Shown here: in pieces, positions 56,258 through 64,000 of the stretch
Numbering within the stretch: position 1 is the first letter of the stretch
How the letters are laid out: each line of letters starts with the position of its first letter
Source: Cyclobacterium sp.
GTDB lineage: Bacteria; Bacteroidota; Bacteroidia; Cytophagales; Cyclobacteriaceae
Assembly: GCF_014762705.1 (NCBI RefSeq)
Contig: NZ_JABURL010000119.1
Span: forward strand, 124,001 to 188,000
DNA: 64,000 nt
Reading direction: 5' to 3'
The notes under the pieces: model-generated
Databases searched by the model: none
The model's input: the letters and a program-made list of their open reading frames with translations, nothing else
Told to the model about the DNA's origin: nothing
Made by a program: the position numbers and the translations under genes

Positions 56258-57252
56258 TTCAGGTCTATTTTTAAGTTCACTTCGAAGGAGCTGGTAGTTT
56301 GATCCAGTACCAGCTCGTGTTTTTCCGGATAAATCAGGTTGAGTCTCTTCTTCACATTCGAAAGGCCGACACCACTTTCTTCTTCAGCTGTTTTACGTGC
56401 TTTTAGTACATCATTCCTGATGTAAAAGTGTAGCACATCTTCTTTATCGATGGTTAGTTTAATTGCAATCCGTCCATCAATGGTATTGCCATGTTTAAAG
56501 GAATTCTCAAGGAAAACCAAAAATATAAGGTGAGCGATACTATGCCTGTCCTTTACGCCCTCATGGCTGAATTCAATCGTTGGTTTTTCATCCAACTTTA
56601 ACCTCCAAAGTTCAATGAAATTTTCCATAAACTTAATTTCTTTGGCAAGGGGAACAAAGCGCCCCTGATCCTCATACAGCATATGGCGCATCATTTCAGA
56701 GAGCTTCATGACCGCAGGTGCGGTGTTGTCCTCCTTGAAATAGGCCATCGAATAGATATTATTTAAGGTATTGAACAGAAAATGAGGGCTGAGCTGAAGT
56801 TTCAAAAACTTTAGCTCAGATGCCAATTGGCTGTTGCGAAGTTCGATTTCATTTCGTTGCGCCGAAATCATGTTGGCAAAAAACCAGATAACAGTAGTGA
56901 TAAGGTAGAAGCCAAAAGCGGGAACTGATCTGATAAAGTAGGTATAGGTAACAGACCGGTGCGTCATACCGAGGAGGTTAACCCGCAAAAGCACTATGGT
57001 AACTACCACGGCAATAGACGCCATAATATAGCCGGAATACTTTCCTTTCTTATAGAGTTTCGGTAACAACAAGTAATAATTCAAATAGGCAATGGAGGAG
57101 GATGTCAGGACATCAGAAATTACTGCGCCCCAGATTTCACTAGAGGAATTGATCCAATTGCTTAAAGACGCATACAAAATCGCCCCGTAACACAGCCAGA
57201 AAAGGACATGCAATGCATAAAATGCCGGTCGCGAGATAAAATTATTTTTCAT
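56254..57252 (-). CDS. LytS-type sensor histidine kinase (second)
   Basis: Sensor kinase of 332 residues with four predicted membrane helices in the first 130 residues and almost no extracytoplasmic domain. A short coiled linker (AQRNEIELRNSQLASELKFL) leads to the His_kinase domain with His157 in LSPHFLFNTLNNIYSMAYF; the ATPase part has LIFLVFLENSFKHG and SGVGLSNVKKRLNLIYP. This is the common Bacteroidota form. The ligand probably acts in or near the membrane. It is coupled to the regulator gene downstream by ATGA. Confidence 0.94.
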   Translation of the reverse strand: MKNNFISRPAFYALHVLFWLCYGAILYASLSNWINSSSEIWGAVISDVLTSSSIAYLNYYLLLPKLYKKGKYSGYIMASIAVVVTIVLLRVNLLGMTHRSVTYTYFIRSVPAFGFYLITTVIWFFANMISAQRNEIELRNSQLASELKFLKLQLSPHFLFNTLNNIYSMAYFKEDNTAPAVMKLSEMMRHMLYEDQGRFVPLAKEIKFMENFIELWRLKLDEKPTIEFSHEGVKDRHSIAHLIFLVFLENSFKHGNTIDGRIAIKLTIDKEDVLHFYIRNDVLKARKTAEEESGVGLSNVKKRLNLIYPEKHELVLDQTTSSFEVNLKIDLK

Positions 57253-57524
57253 GGCGGAAATTTAGCCTTTTAAATAACACGAAAATAAAGGGATCATCCA
57301 ACAGACAGTTGTGATCTACAGAAGGCAATTTTTATTCAATAAGTGGTAAATGCCAAAGCTGCCCATTTTCATTCGTTGATCAAATTTGTCGTTCGGGTGA
57401 GAGAATCATGCTTTCTATTGATGTTGCCAAAATCTTTGGATTATTTTTCGTCAATTAGTAGTGAAAAAGTGGGTCATTTACTGCTGCCGCACATTGAAAA
57501 TAATTTAATAAAACTTAAATCTAT

Positions 57525-57974
57525 ATGAAAAAGTACCTTTTTGTTATTTCGCTCTTCCTTTTAAACATCTCCCTCACTTTTGCTCAATCAGTAACAGAGC
57601 AGAAAATCAAAAAACTCTCCCTGGACAAATGGCAATGGATGGCTGATAAAGACATATCGAAACTTGAAAAACTGTTTGACGATCAAGCCAGGTTTGTCCA
57701 CATGAGTGGAAGCTGGAAAACAGACCGTGAACTGGAGATCATCGAGTCGGGAAGTATCTGGTATAAAAATGCTGAGGTACATGATACAGCCGTTGAGATT
57801 TCTGGAAATACCGCGGTAGTCTGGAATCGAATCACCTTGACAGCCCACGTCAGAGGCAGTGATGTGGAAAATGAATTTACGGTAACTGAAGTCTACCAAA
57901 AGCAGGGCGAAGACTGGAAAATGCTGGTTTTCACTTTCAGCAGCGTAAGAGATACCCACGAGATCGAACATTAA
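57525..57974 (+). CDS. Secreted DUF4440/NTF2-like protein, first copy
   Basis: SnoaL/NTF2-fold small protein of 149 residues with a signal peptide ending LTFAQ. The core (KLSLDKWQWMADKDISKLEK, ARFVHMSGSWKTDRELEIIE, TAVVWNRITL, VYQKQGEDWKMLVFTFS) matches DUF4440. Its neighbour at 57988 is a close tandem paralogue. Function unknown; NTF2-like folds bind small hydrophobic ligands or act as isomerases and hydrolases. Divergent from the second LytTR system. Confidence 0.88.
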   Translation: MKKYLFVISLFLLNISLTFAQSVTEQKIKKLSLDKWQWMADKDISKLEKLFDDQARFVHMSGSWKTDRELEIIESGSIWYKNAEVHDTAVEISGNTAVVWNRITLTAHVRGSDVENEFTVTEVYQKQGEDWKMLVFTFSSVRDTHEIEH

Positions 57975-57987
57975 TTCTAAAAAAGTA

Positions 57988-58440
57988 ATGACCATGAAAA
58001 AAGCATTTCTAGGATTTCTTCTCCTCTTCCTAATTACACCATTTCTCTTTGCCCAGGAGGATAACGCCAAACAGGAAATCATCGAGCTTTCAAAAACCAA
58101 ATGGCAGTGGATGGCTGACAAAGATGCGGATAAACTCGCAGAGCTCTTTGACGACAAATCTGTTTTTGTCCATATGGGTGGTGCCTGGGGAAAGGAGCGT
58201 GAAGTAGACATTATCCGTAGCGGTGGCATCTGGTATAAAGACGCAGACATTCACGAAGTTTCTGTCGAAATCATCGACAACACGGCCATTTTGCTGAACC
58301 GCATCACCTTGATCGCTGAAGTGGGCGGCAATGAAGTAACCAATCCATTTGAAGTCACGGAAGTATATATTAAAAAAGCAGAGGGCTGGAAGTTGGGCTC
58401 CCTGTCATTCACCAAATTAATAGGACCTGCAGACCGGTAA
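57988..58440 (+). CDS. Secreted DUF4440/NTF2-like protein, second copy
   Basis: Tandem paralogue of the preceding gene, 150 residues, signal peptide ending LFAQ. The shared stretch KWQWMADKDADKLAELFDD and FVHMGGAWGKEREVDIIRSG shows a duplication within the locus; the C-terminal ends differ (LGSLSFTKL against MLVFTFSSV). It starts 13 bases after its partner and 13 bases before the flavodoxin gene, so the three probably form one transcript. Confidence 0.88.
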   Translation: MTMKKAFLGFLLLFLITPFLFAQEDNAKQEIIELSKTKWQWMADKDADKLAELFDDKSVFVHMGGAWGKEREVDIIRSGGIWYKDADIHEVSVEIIDNTAILLNRITLIAEVGGNEVTNPFEVTEVYIKKAEGWKLGSLSFTKLIGPADR

Positions 58441-58453
58441 AAACAATACAGCC

Positions 58454-59062
58454 ATGAGATTATTTCTCCTTTTCATTTACCTGACCACTGCTTTAAGTTG
58501 CTCCGGCCAAACCCAAACGGAAGCCTTAGATATTCCGGGTGAAAAATCCTCGGACGAGAACCTCATTGTCTATCTCTCACGCACCAAAAACACCAAAGCG
58601 GTGGCAGAGATGATTCAGGAAAAAGTGGGAGGAGCGCTTGTAAGCCTGGAGCTGGAAACCCCTTACCCGGAAGATTATGATGCCATCGTTGCCCAGGTAG
58701 CCAAAGAAAATGAGACGGGTATTCTTCCTCCATTAAAAACCGAGGTTGACTTATCTCAGTATCGGACAGTGTTTGTAGGCTTCCCTACCTGGGGCATGCA
58801 GCTACCGCCCCCGATGAAGACATTTCTAAGTGAAAATGACCTCAGTGGCAAAATGGTAATTCCCTTCAATACCAATGCGGGGTATGGAATCGGAAGTAGC
58901 TTTGACAAGGTTGAAGAGCTCTGTCCTGATAGTACTATTCTGGAAGGTTACTCTACCAGAGGTGGGATCGAGCGAGACGGAGTTTTGTTTGTGATGGAAG
59001 GAGAAAAAGAAGAGGAAGTAAGAAGAGCGGTCGATGATTGGTTGAACGGTCTTGGCATTTAA
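58454..59062 (+). CDS. Exported flavodoxin-like lipoprotein
   Basis: Flavodoxin-fold protein of 202 residues carrying an export signal with a possible lipobox (YLTTALSC, Cys16), so probably anchored in the periplasm. FMN-binding features: phosphate loop YLSRTKNTKAVAEMIQ, the VGFPTWGMQLPPPMKTFL loop and TNAGYGIGSSFDKVEELCP. Flavodoxins are normally cytosolic; exported ones recur in Bacteroidota and may pass electrons to periplasmic reductases. The molybdenum hydroxylase genes downstream are possible partners, but 388 bases separate them. Confidence 0.85.
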   Translation: MRLFLLFIYLTTALSCSGQTQTEALDIPGEKSSDENLIVYLSRTKNTKAVAEMIQEKVGGALVSLELETPYPEDYDAIVAQVAKENETGILPPLKTEVDLSQYRTVFVGFPTWGMQLPPPMKTFLSENDLSGKMVIPFNTNAGYGIGSSFDKVEELCPDSTILEGYSTRGGIERDGVLFVMEGEKEEEVRRAVDDWLNGLGI

Positions 59063-59450
59063 AGAATCAGGATAATTGCCCTGTATAGATGGGATACGTA
59101 CCTGTACAGGTGAAATTAAATGGAATGGAAATTAACTGAGGTCCGGAGGTGATTGAATTGGTGCTATGTAAATGCTTATATAAGGTAAATAGTTTTGAGG
59201 ATATGTAATCAGTGAAACTTATAAATAGATTGCTACAAATCAGTATATTAAAGTGAATGGATTATCTTCAAAGAGGCTCCTTATTTCGGTCCCATATTTA
59301 AAGTAGAAGAGATAAGAACAAAAATGATGGATTTCCTGTCAGTGCGCTTTACCGGCTAATCGATTTGATTTGAATAGGACTCGCTAAAAATAAATATTAA
59401 ATTGAGTATCTGAATATTAACCATTCATTTAGCATAAAATCTAATTTTCC
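59063..59450. other. 388-base intergenic region before the molybdenum hydroxylase genes
   Basis: No gene found on either strand. It is AT-rich toward its right end and should contain the promoter of the molybdenum hydroxylase cluster. The only structured element I see is the 12-base palindrome at 59100. Confidence 0.55.
59100..59111. promoter_or_regulatory. Perfect 12-base palindrome, possible operator
   Basis: ACCTGTACAGGT reads identically on both strands and lies 38 bases after the flavodoxin stop and 340 bases before the hydroxylase gene. Its size and symmetry suit a dimeric regulator, but one isolated copy could be chance. Confidence 0.25.
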
Positions 59451-61691
59451 ATGAGTAACCAATCAACCAAACTCGATCGAAGGTCATTTTTAAAAGTCTC
59501 AGCACTTGCCGGGGGAGGGATGATGCTGAGCTTTAATTGGCTGGCAGGATGTAAACCGAACGCCGAGGAGGCATTGGGAATGCCAGAGGACTGGTTTAGA
59601 ATGAATGGCTATATCCGGATTGGTGATAATGGATTGATCACTTTGATGTCTCCCAATCCAGAAGGCGGTCAAAATGTCAAAACTTCCATGCCGATGATTC
59701 TGGCTGAAGAGTTGGACGCCGATTGGACAAAGGTCATCGTGGAACAGGCCCCTTTGGATACAGATAATTTCACCAGGCAATTTATCGGAGGAAGTCAGGC
59801 TATCCGAACCGGTTGGACCCCCTTGCGCACAGCAGGAGCTACAGCCCGGCAAATGCTGATGCGTGCCGCGGCTCAAACCTGGAATGTTCCGGTATCAGAA
59901 ATCACCACGGAACCTGGCTTTATCCTTCATCAACCAGGTAACAAAAAGGCACATTTTGGGGAAATGGCCAACCTTGCGGCTACTTTGCCGGTTCCGGAAG
60001 CGGTTGATTTAAAAGCAAGCCAGGATTTTAAGATCATCGGCACCTCCAAAAAGAATGTTGACTTGAATAAAATCGTCACCGGAAAACCCCTTTTCGGAAT
60101 GGATTATAAAAAGGAGGGAATGCTGTATGCTATGATTATTCATCCTCCGGCTTTTGGTAATAAACTCAAATCATTTGACGATTCGCAGGCCTGGTCCATG
60201 CCCGGCATTAGGGATATTTTTCAGTTCAAATCCCTTCGGGACGATTACAAAAGGACCTTCTTTGACACCGTGCAATTCACCGATTTAATCGCCATCGTCG
60301 GAGACAGCACCTGGCAGGTACTGCAGGCAAAGAAAGCCATAAAAGCGGACTGGGAAATTCAGGAAGGCTATGAGGAACAGCGGGATATGTTTGGTCGTGA
60401 AGCTGTCAGAGTAGTGCCAAAAGGTCTGGAAAATACGGATGCCCAGGAAATAGCTATGAAACAAGCCGCTCAAAAACCCCAAACCCAACGGAAAGATGGG
60501 AATCCCGAAGCGGTTTTCTCCACTGCTGCTAAAGTTATAGAGAGAACCTATACCGGTCCTTTTTTAGCGCACAACTGCATGGAGCCTATGAATTTTTTCG
60601 CCCATGTGGAAGGGGATAAGGTGTCCTGTGCCGGACCATTGCAAAAACCAGAATTGACGGAGCATGCCCTTTCAAGCCGATTGGGCATTCCGGTAGAAAA
60701 TATTGAGATAGAAATGACCCGACTGGGTGGCGGGTATGGCCGTAGGTCCTATGCCCATTGGCTAATAGAAGCAGCGGTGATTTCCCAAAAAATGAATGCT
60801 CCTGTCAAGCTGGTTTACACCAGGGAAGACGACATGACAGGTGGCGTTTATCGATCCCGTTATCAGGCCACTTACCGGGCAGCCCTCAATGAAAACAATC
60901 AATTGATTGCCTTTCATGTCAACGCAGGTGGTCTACCTGAAAACCCATTGTACGCAAACAGGTTTCCGGCAGGAGCTGTGGATAATTATTTGGCCGAAGG
61001 CTGGGAAGTGCCCTCCAATATCACTACAGGTTCCTTCCGTGCACCAAGATCAAATTTCATGGCTTGCGTTGAGCAATCGTTTCTGGATGAAGTTGCGGAG
61101 GCAGCGGGCAAAGACCCCATTGATTTCCGATTAGAACTGCTGGCAAAAGCAAAAGCAAACCCGGTAGGTGAAGGAAATGATTACGATCCGGACCGGTATG
61201 CAAAAGTTTTAGAATTGGTCAGGGAAAAAGCAAACTGGGCAAATTCAACACCAGGAGTTTCCAGAGGAGTATCGGCCTATTTCTGCCATAACAGCTACGC
61301 TGCTCAGGTCTTGGACATGAAAATAGTCGATGGGCAGGTTCAAATCGATAAAGTCACTAATGCCATTGATTGCGGGCTTGTAGTAAACCCTGATGCGGCC
61401 AAAAACCTCTGCGAAGGAGCGGTAATAGATGGGATCGGTACGGCCATGTATGGAGAACTGACCTTTGAAAATGGGGTAATCAGCAAATCCAACTTCGACC
61501 AATACAGGCATATCCGGATGAAAGAGGCCCCAAAATCGATCGAAACCTATTTTGTAGAAAACGGAGAGGATCCCTCGGGTCTTGGCGAACCAGCCTACCC
61601 GCCGGTTTTCGCAGCATTGGCAAATGCGCTTTATAAAGCTACAGGAAACAGGTTTTACGATCAGCCTTTTTCCAGGCAATCGAACAGCTAG
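59451..61691 (+). CDS. Molybdopterin-binding large subunit of a xanthine-oxidase-family hydroxylase (IorB-like)
   Basis: Molybdenum hydroxylase large subunit, 746 residues, similar to isoquinoline 1-oxidoreductase beta subunits and periplasmic aldehyde oxidases. Tat signal DRRSFLKVSALAGGGMMLSF, so it folds with cofactor before export together with its iron-sulfur subunit. Molybdopterin-binding segments include GGSQAIRTGWTPLRTAGATA, RLGGGYGRRSYAHW and NITTGSFRAPRSNFMACVEQ; the catalytic glutamate is in GLGEPAYPPVFAALANALY near the C-terminus. Substrate could be an aldehyde or N-heterocycle. The [2Fe-2S] partner is encoded at 61807. Confidence 0.93.
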   Translation: MSNQSTKLDRRSFLKVSALAGGGMMLSFNWLAGCKPNAEEALGMPEDWFRMNGYIRIGDNGLITLMSPNPEGGQNVKTSMPMILAEELDADWTKVIVEQAPLDTDNFTRQFIGGSQAIRTGWTPLRTAGATARQMLMRAAAQTWNVPVSEITTEPGFILHQPGNKKAHFGEMANLAATLPVPEAVDLKASQDFKIIGTSKKNVDLNKIVTGKPLFGMDYKKEGMLYAMIIHPPAFGNKLKSFDDSQAWSMPGIRDIFQFKSLRDDYKRTFFDTVQFTDLIAIVGDSTWQVLQAKKAIKADWEIQEGYEEQRDMFGREAVRVVPKGLENTDAQEIAMKQAAQKPQTQRKDGNPEAVFSTAAKVIERTYTGPFLAHNCMEPMNFFAHVEGDKVSCAGPLQKPELTEHALSSRLGIPVENIEIEMTRLGGGYGRRSYAHWLIEAAVISQKMNAPVKLVYTREDDMTGGVYRSRYQATYRAALNENNQLIAFHVNAGGLPENPLYANRFPAGAVDNYLAEGWEVPSNITTGSFRAPRSNFMACVEQSFLDEVAEAAGKDPIDFRLELLAKAKANPVGEGNDYDPDRYAKVLELVREKANWANSTPGVSRGVSAYFCHNSYAAQVLDMKIVDGQVQIDKVTNAIDCGLVVNPDAAKNLCEGAVIDGIGTAMYGELTFENGVISKSNFDQYRHIRMKEAPKSIETYFVENGEDPSGLGEPAYPPVFAALANALYKATGNRFYDQPFSRQSNS

Positions 61692-61806
61692 CTGAGCAGA
61701 AAAGACCTTTAAATCAATAATGAATTCAATATATAAATGCGCATTGTTTGAATTTTGTAAGCAGGTTAAAGTGTAAATTATTAACTTAGAATTAAATACA
61801 AATCAT

Positions 61807-62265
61807 ATGGCACAGTTTAGTTTAAATATCAATGGCAAATCCGTTCAGGTAGATGTAGATCCCAACACCCCCCTGTTATGGGTACTGAGAGACCACTTGG
61901 ACCTGGTGGGTACCAAATTCGGCTGCGGCATAGCACAATGTGGCGCTTGCACTGTACATGTAAATGGAGAGGCGGTAAGGTCCTGCTCATATCCGATCAG
62001 TATCGTGGAGGACAAAAAAGTGGTGACCATCGAAGGCCTATCGGAAAAGGGAGATCATCCGGTACAGAAAGCCTGGGTAGAACATGATGTGCCGCAATGC
62101 GGGTATTGTCAATCCGGGCAAATCATGTCTGCAGCTTCCCTTTTGGCCAGGAACCCCAAGCCAACAGACGAAGAGATAACTTCGGCAATGAATGGAAACA
62201 TCTGTCGCTGTGGTACCTATACCCGGATAAAAGCAGCCATTAAAACGGCTTCCCAAACACTTTAA
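61807..62265 (+). CDS. [2Fe-2S] subunit of a xanthine-oxidase-family hydroxylase (IorA-like)
   Basis: Small iron-sulfur subunit of 152 residues. An N-terminal plant-type ferredoxin domain binds cluster II with [20 protein letters not shown] (two cysteines plus the closely following third, fourth at RSC); a C-terminal helical domain binds cluster I with [10 protein letters not shown] and GNICRCGTY. No signal peptide is present, so it is expected to travel with a Tat-bearing large subunit. It lies between two large-subunit genes, 115 bases after one and 11 before the other, and may serve both. Confidence 0.95.
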   Translation: MAQFSLNINGKSVQVDVDPNTPLLWVLRDHLDLVGTKFGCGIAQCGACTVHVNGEAVRSCSYPISIVEDKKVVTIEGLSEKGDHPVQKAWVEHDVPQCGYCQSGQIMSAASLLARNPKPTDEEITSAMNGNICRCGTYTRIKAAIKTASQTL

Positions 62266-62276
62266 CCCACTGAAAT

Positions 62277-64000
62277 ATGACATTGCTAAATAAAAAATTA
62301 GATAGGAGATCCTTTTTAAAGGTGTCAGGCCTTGCAGGAGGTGGAATGATGTTGAGCTTTAGTTGGCTGGCCGGTTGCAAACCGACACCGGAAGAAGTAT
62401 TGACCATGCCAGATGAGTGGTTTGAAATCAACAGTTACATAAAAATAGGCGAAAATGGTGCAGTGACGCTTTTCAATCCTAATCCTGAATTCGGTCAAAA
62501 TGTAAAAACGTCTCTCCCCATGATTCTGGCTGAGGAATTGGATGTGGACTGGAAAAACGTATTTGTAGAGCAGGCGGATTTTTATCCGGAGCGTTTTGAC
62601 AGACAATTTACGGGAGGTTCGCAAAGCGTGCGTGCAGCCTGGACACCCCTGCGCACCGCCGGGGCCATTGCCCGACAGTTGATAGTAAATGCAGCTGTAC
62701 AATCCTGGAATGTTCCTGTGGCTGAAATCACCACCAATATGGGTACTGTGGAACATCAAGCCAGTGGCAAAAAGGCTGGCTATGGTGAGATGGCTTCCCT
62801 GGCAGGGACGCTGGATGCACCGGATCCGGAAACCATTAAACTCAAGGATAATGCAGATTTCAAAATCATTGGCCAGTCCAAAAAGAATGTGGATTTGCAA
62901 AAAATTGTAACCGGAAAGCCGATGTTTTCGCTTGATCATAAGGTTGAGGGAATGAAATATGCCGCCATTGTTCATCCGCCGGCCTTCGGAATGAAGCTCA
63001 AATCCTTTGACAAAAGCTCTGTGACATCCCTGCCGGGTATTCAGGATGCCTTTAAAGTTAAGGTTTTTAAGGACGATTATGGTAGAAATTTCTTTGATAC
63101 CACTACATTCCCGGAGATCATCGCCATTGTGGGTAATTCTACCTGGGAGGTCTTGCAAGCCAAAAAAAGCCTCCAAGCTGAATGGGAAGAAGCTCCGGAA
63201 AGCACTTTTCCCATGGCGGGAAGGGGAGGTCAAACCAGAGATATTAGCGTTCCCGGAGGATTGGAGAATTCCAGCACGCACAAGGAAAAGATGGCGCAAT
63301 TCCAGCGGAAACCAGGAAATATTCAAAGAAAAGACGGAGATCCGGAAGCTGCGTTCAAAAAAGCGGCCAGAGTGATTGAACGAACGTATACAGCTCCCTT
63401 TTTGGCCCACAACACCATGGAGCCGATGAATTGTTTCGCTGATGTGAAAGGGAATAGGGCCATCATTTACGGTCCAACCCAGGCGCCGGATTTTATTATG
63501 AACGCACTTTCCAGCAGCCTGGAGCTTCCGAAAGAAAATATCCAGATCAACCTTGCCCGGATGGGGGGAGGCTTTGGCCGGCGGGCTTATAGTCACCATA
63601 TGGTAGAAGCGGCCTTGATTTCTCAAAAAATCCACGCCCCTGTAAAAATGGTCTATACACGGGAGGATGATATGTCGGCTGGGGTCTATCGGCCCACCTA
63701 CTCAGCCACTTACCGGGCTGCTCTCGATGAAAACGATAATCTATTGGCCCTGCATGTGAAGGCCGGGGGTATCCCGGAATCTCCGCTGCATGCGAACCGA
63801 TTTCCTGCGGGTGCTTTAGACAACTACCTGGCCGAAAGCTGGCAGACCGAATCGAACATCACCATTGGAGCTTTCCGTGCACCCAGATCCAATTTCATCG
63901 CCGGAGCAGAGCAAAGTTTCCTGGATGAATTGGCAGAAGAAATGGGAAAAGATCCCATAGCATTCCGTTTGGAATTACTTAAGAGAGCCGAAACAAACCC
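62277..64000 (+). CDS. Second molybdopterin-binding large subunit, 3' end cut by window edge
   Basis: A paralogue of the gene at 59451, starting with ATG at 62277 and open to the end of the window (574 codons visible). The N-terminus LDRRSFLKVSGLAGGGMMLS is again a Tat signal. Shared segments include MILAEELDVDWKNVFVEQAD, GGSQSVRAAWTPLRTAGAIA, RMGGGFGRRAYSHHMVEAAL and ITIGAFRAPRSNFIAGAEQS. The C-terminal catalytic glutamate lies beyond the edge. Similarity to the first copy is high throughout but diverged in the middle (an insertion around 63200-63290, MAGRGGQTRDISVPGG). It probably arose by duplication and acts on a related substrate. Confidence 0.93.
   Translation, partial: MTLLNKKLDRRSFLKVSGLAGGGMMLSFSWLAGCKPTPEEVLTMPDEWFEINSYIKIGENGAVTLFNPNPEFGQNVKTSLPMILAEELDVDWKNVFVEQADFYPERFDRQFTGGSQSVRAAWTPLRTAGAIARQLIVNAAVQSWNVPVAEITTNMGTVEHQASGKKAGYGEMASLAGTLDAPDPETIKLKDNADFKIIGQSKKNVDLQKIVTGKPMFSLDHKVEGMKYAAIVHPPAFGMKLKSFDKSSVTSLPGIQDAFKVKVFKDDYGRNFFDTTTFPEIIAIVGNSTWEVLQAKKSLQAEWEEAPESTFPMAGRGGQTRDISVPGGLENSSTHKEKMAQFQRKPGNIQRKDGDPEAAFKKAARVIERTYTAPFLAHNTMEPMNCFADVKGNRAIIYGPTQAPDFIMNALSSSLELPKENIQINLARMGGGFGRRAYSHHMVEAALISQKIHAPVKMVYTREDDMSAGVYRPTYSATYRAALDENDNLLALHVKAGGIPESPLHANRFPAGALDNYLAESWQTESNITIGAFRAPRSNFIAGAEQSFLDELAEEMGKDPIAFRLELLKRAETN

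Noticed and set aside
57343-57528. 61-codon forward frame before the first DUF4440 gene
   Set aside because: It overlaps the true DUF4440 start, has no family features and its composition is unlike the neighbouring genes; probably chance.
62325-63635. 436-codon reverse-strand open frame near the right edge
   Set aside because: It is antisense to the second molybdopterin-binding subunit, which is open on the forward strand from 62277 to the window end.
1-64000. tRNA, rRNA, prophage or integrase genes
   Set aside because: I looked for conserved tRNA arms, rRNA segments and phage or integrase protein motifs and found none that I could support.

Overview
The window reads as one chromosome segment of a Bacteroidota bacterium, most likely a marine or sediment member of the Cytophagales (Cyclobacteriaceae-like). 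The signs are three SusC/SusD outer-membrane pairs, FecI/FecR-type sigma/anti-sigma regulation, LytTR two-component systems, a DUF4221 lipoprotein and very many secreted sulfatases. The taxonomic placement is inference from gene content; no rRNA or core gene is present.

Region A (1-35442) is a sulfated-glycan utilisation area. It holds eight sulfatase genes (one cut by the left edge) and one sulfatase remnant. It also has a clan GH-D-like glycosidase with an inserted lectin-like domain, an ECF sigma/FecR pair, two SusC/SusD pairs, a PhoD-like phosphohydrolase, a Planctomycete-type DUF1549/DUF1553 cytochrome protein and a Tat-exported Gfo/Idh/MocA oxidoreductase. SusC-1 (9558) carries an STN domain and follows FecR, so it should be regulated by trans-envelope signalling. 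SusC-2 (22353) has no STN domain and no sigma/FecR pair next to it. The logic is import of a sulfated oligosaccharide by SusCD after removal of several kinds of sulfate ester. No sulfatase-maturation enzyme is visible in the window.

Region B (35443-40707) is a scarred interlude. It has REP-like palindromes, an orphan AbrB-like gene of the kind that accompanies insertion sequences, a DUF4221 lipoprotein gene with a deleted relative nearby, a truncated VanZ gene, and a LytS/LytT-type two-component pair.

Region C (40967-55236) is a self-contained unit: ECF sigma, FecR, STN-type SusC, SusD-like lipoprotein, a PVC-type haem-binding dehydrogenase-like protein, two different neutral-ceramidase-like hydrolases and a NodB-type deacetylase. 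This is the most unusual assembly here. It contains no recognisable glycoside hydrolase or lyase and looks built for amide/acyl cleavage plus an oxidation step.

Region D (55550-64000) has a second LytTR two-component pair, divergent from two tandem DUF4440/NTF2-like secreted proteins and a flavodoxin-like lipoprotein. It ends in a molybdenum hydroxylase cluster with the order large subunit, [2Fe-2S] subunit, second large subunit, the last cut by the window end.

Two internally deleted genes (6543-6792 and 37597-37754) share one pattern, a surviving translation start/signal region joined to the last codons. This suggests recent gene turnover. All identifications rest on reading motifs in the translations; no database search was run.
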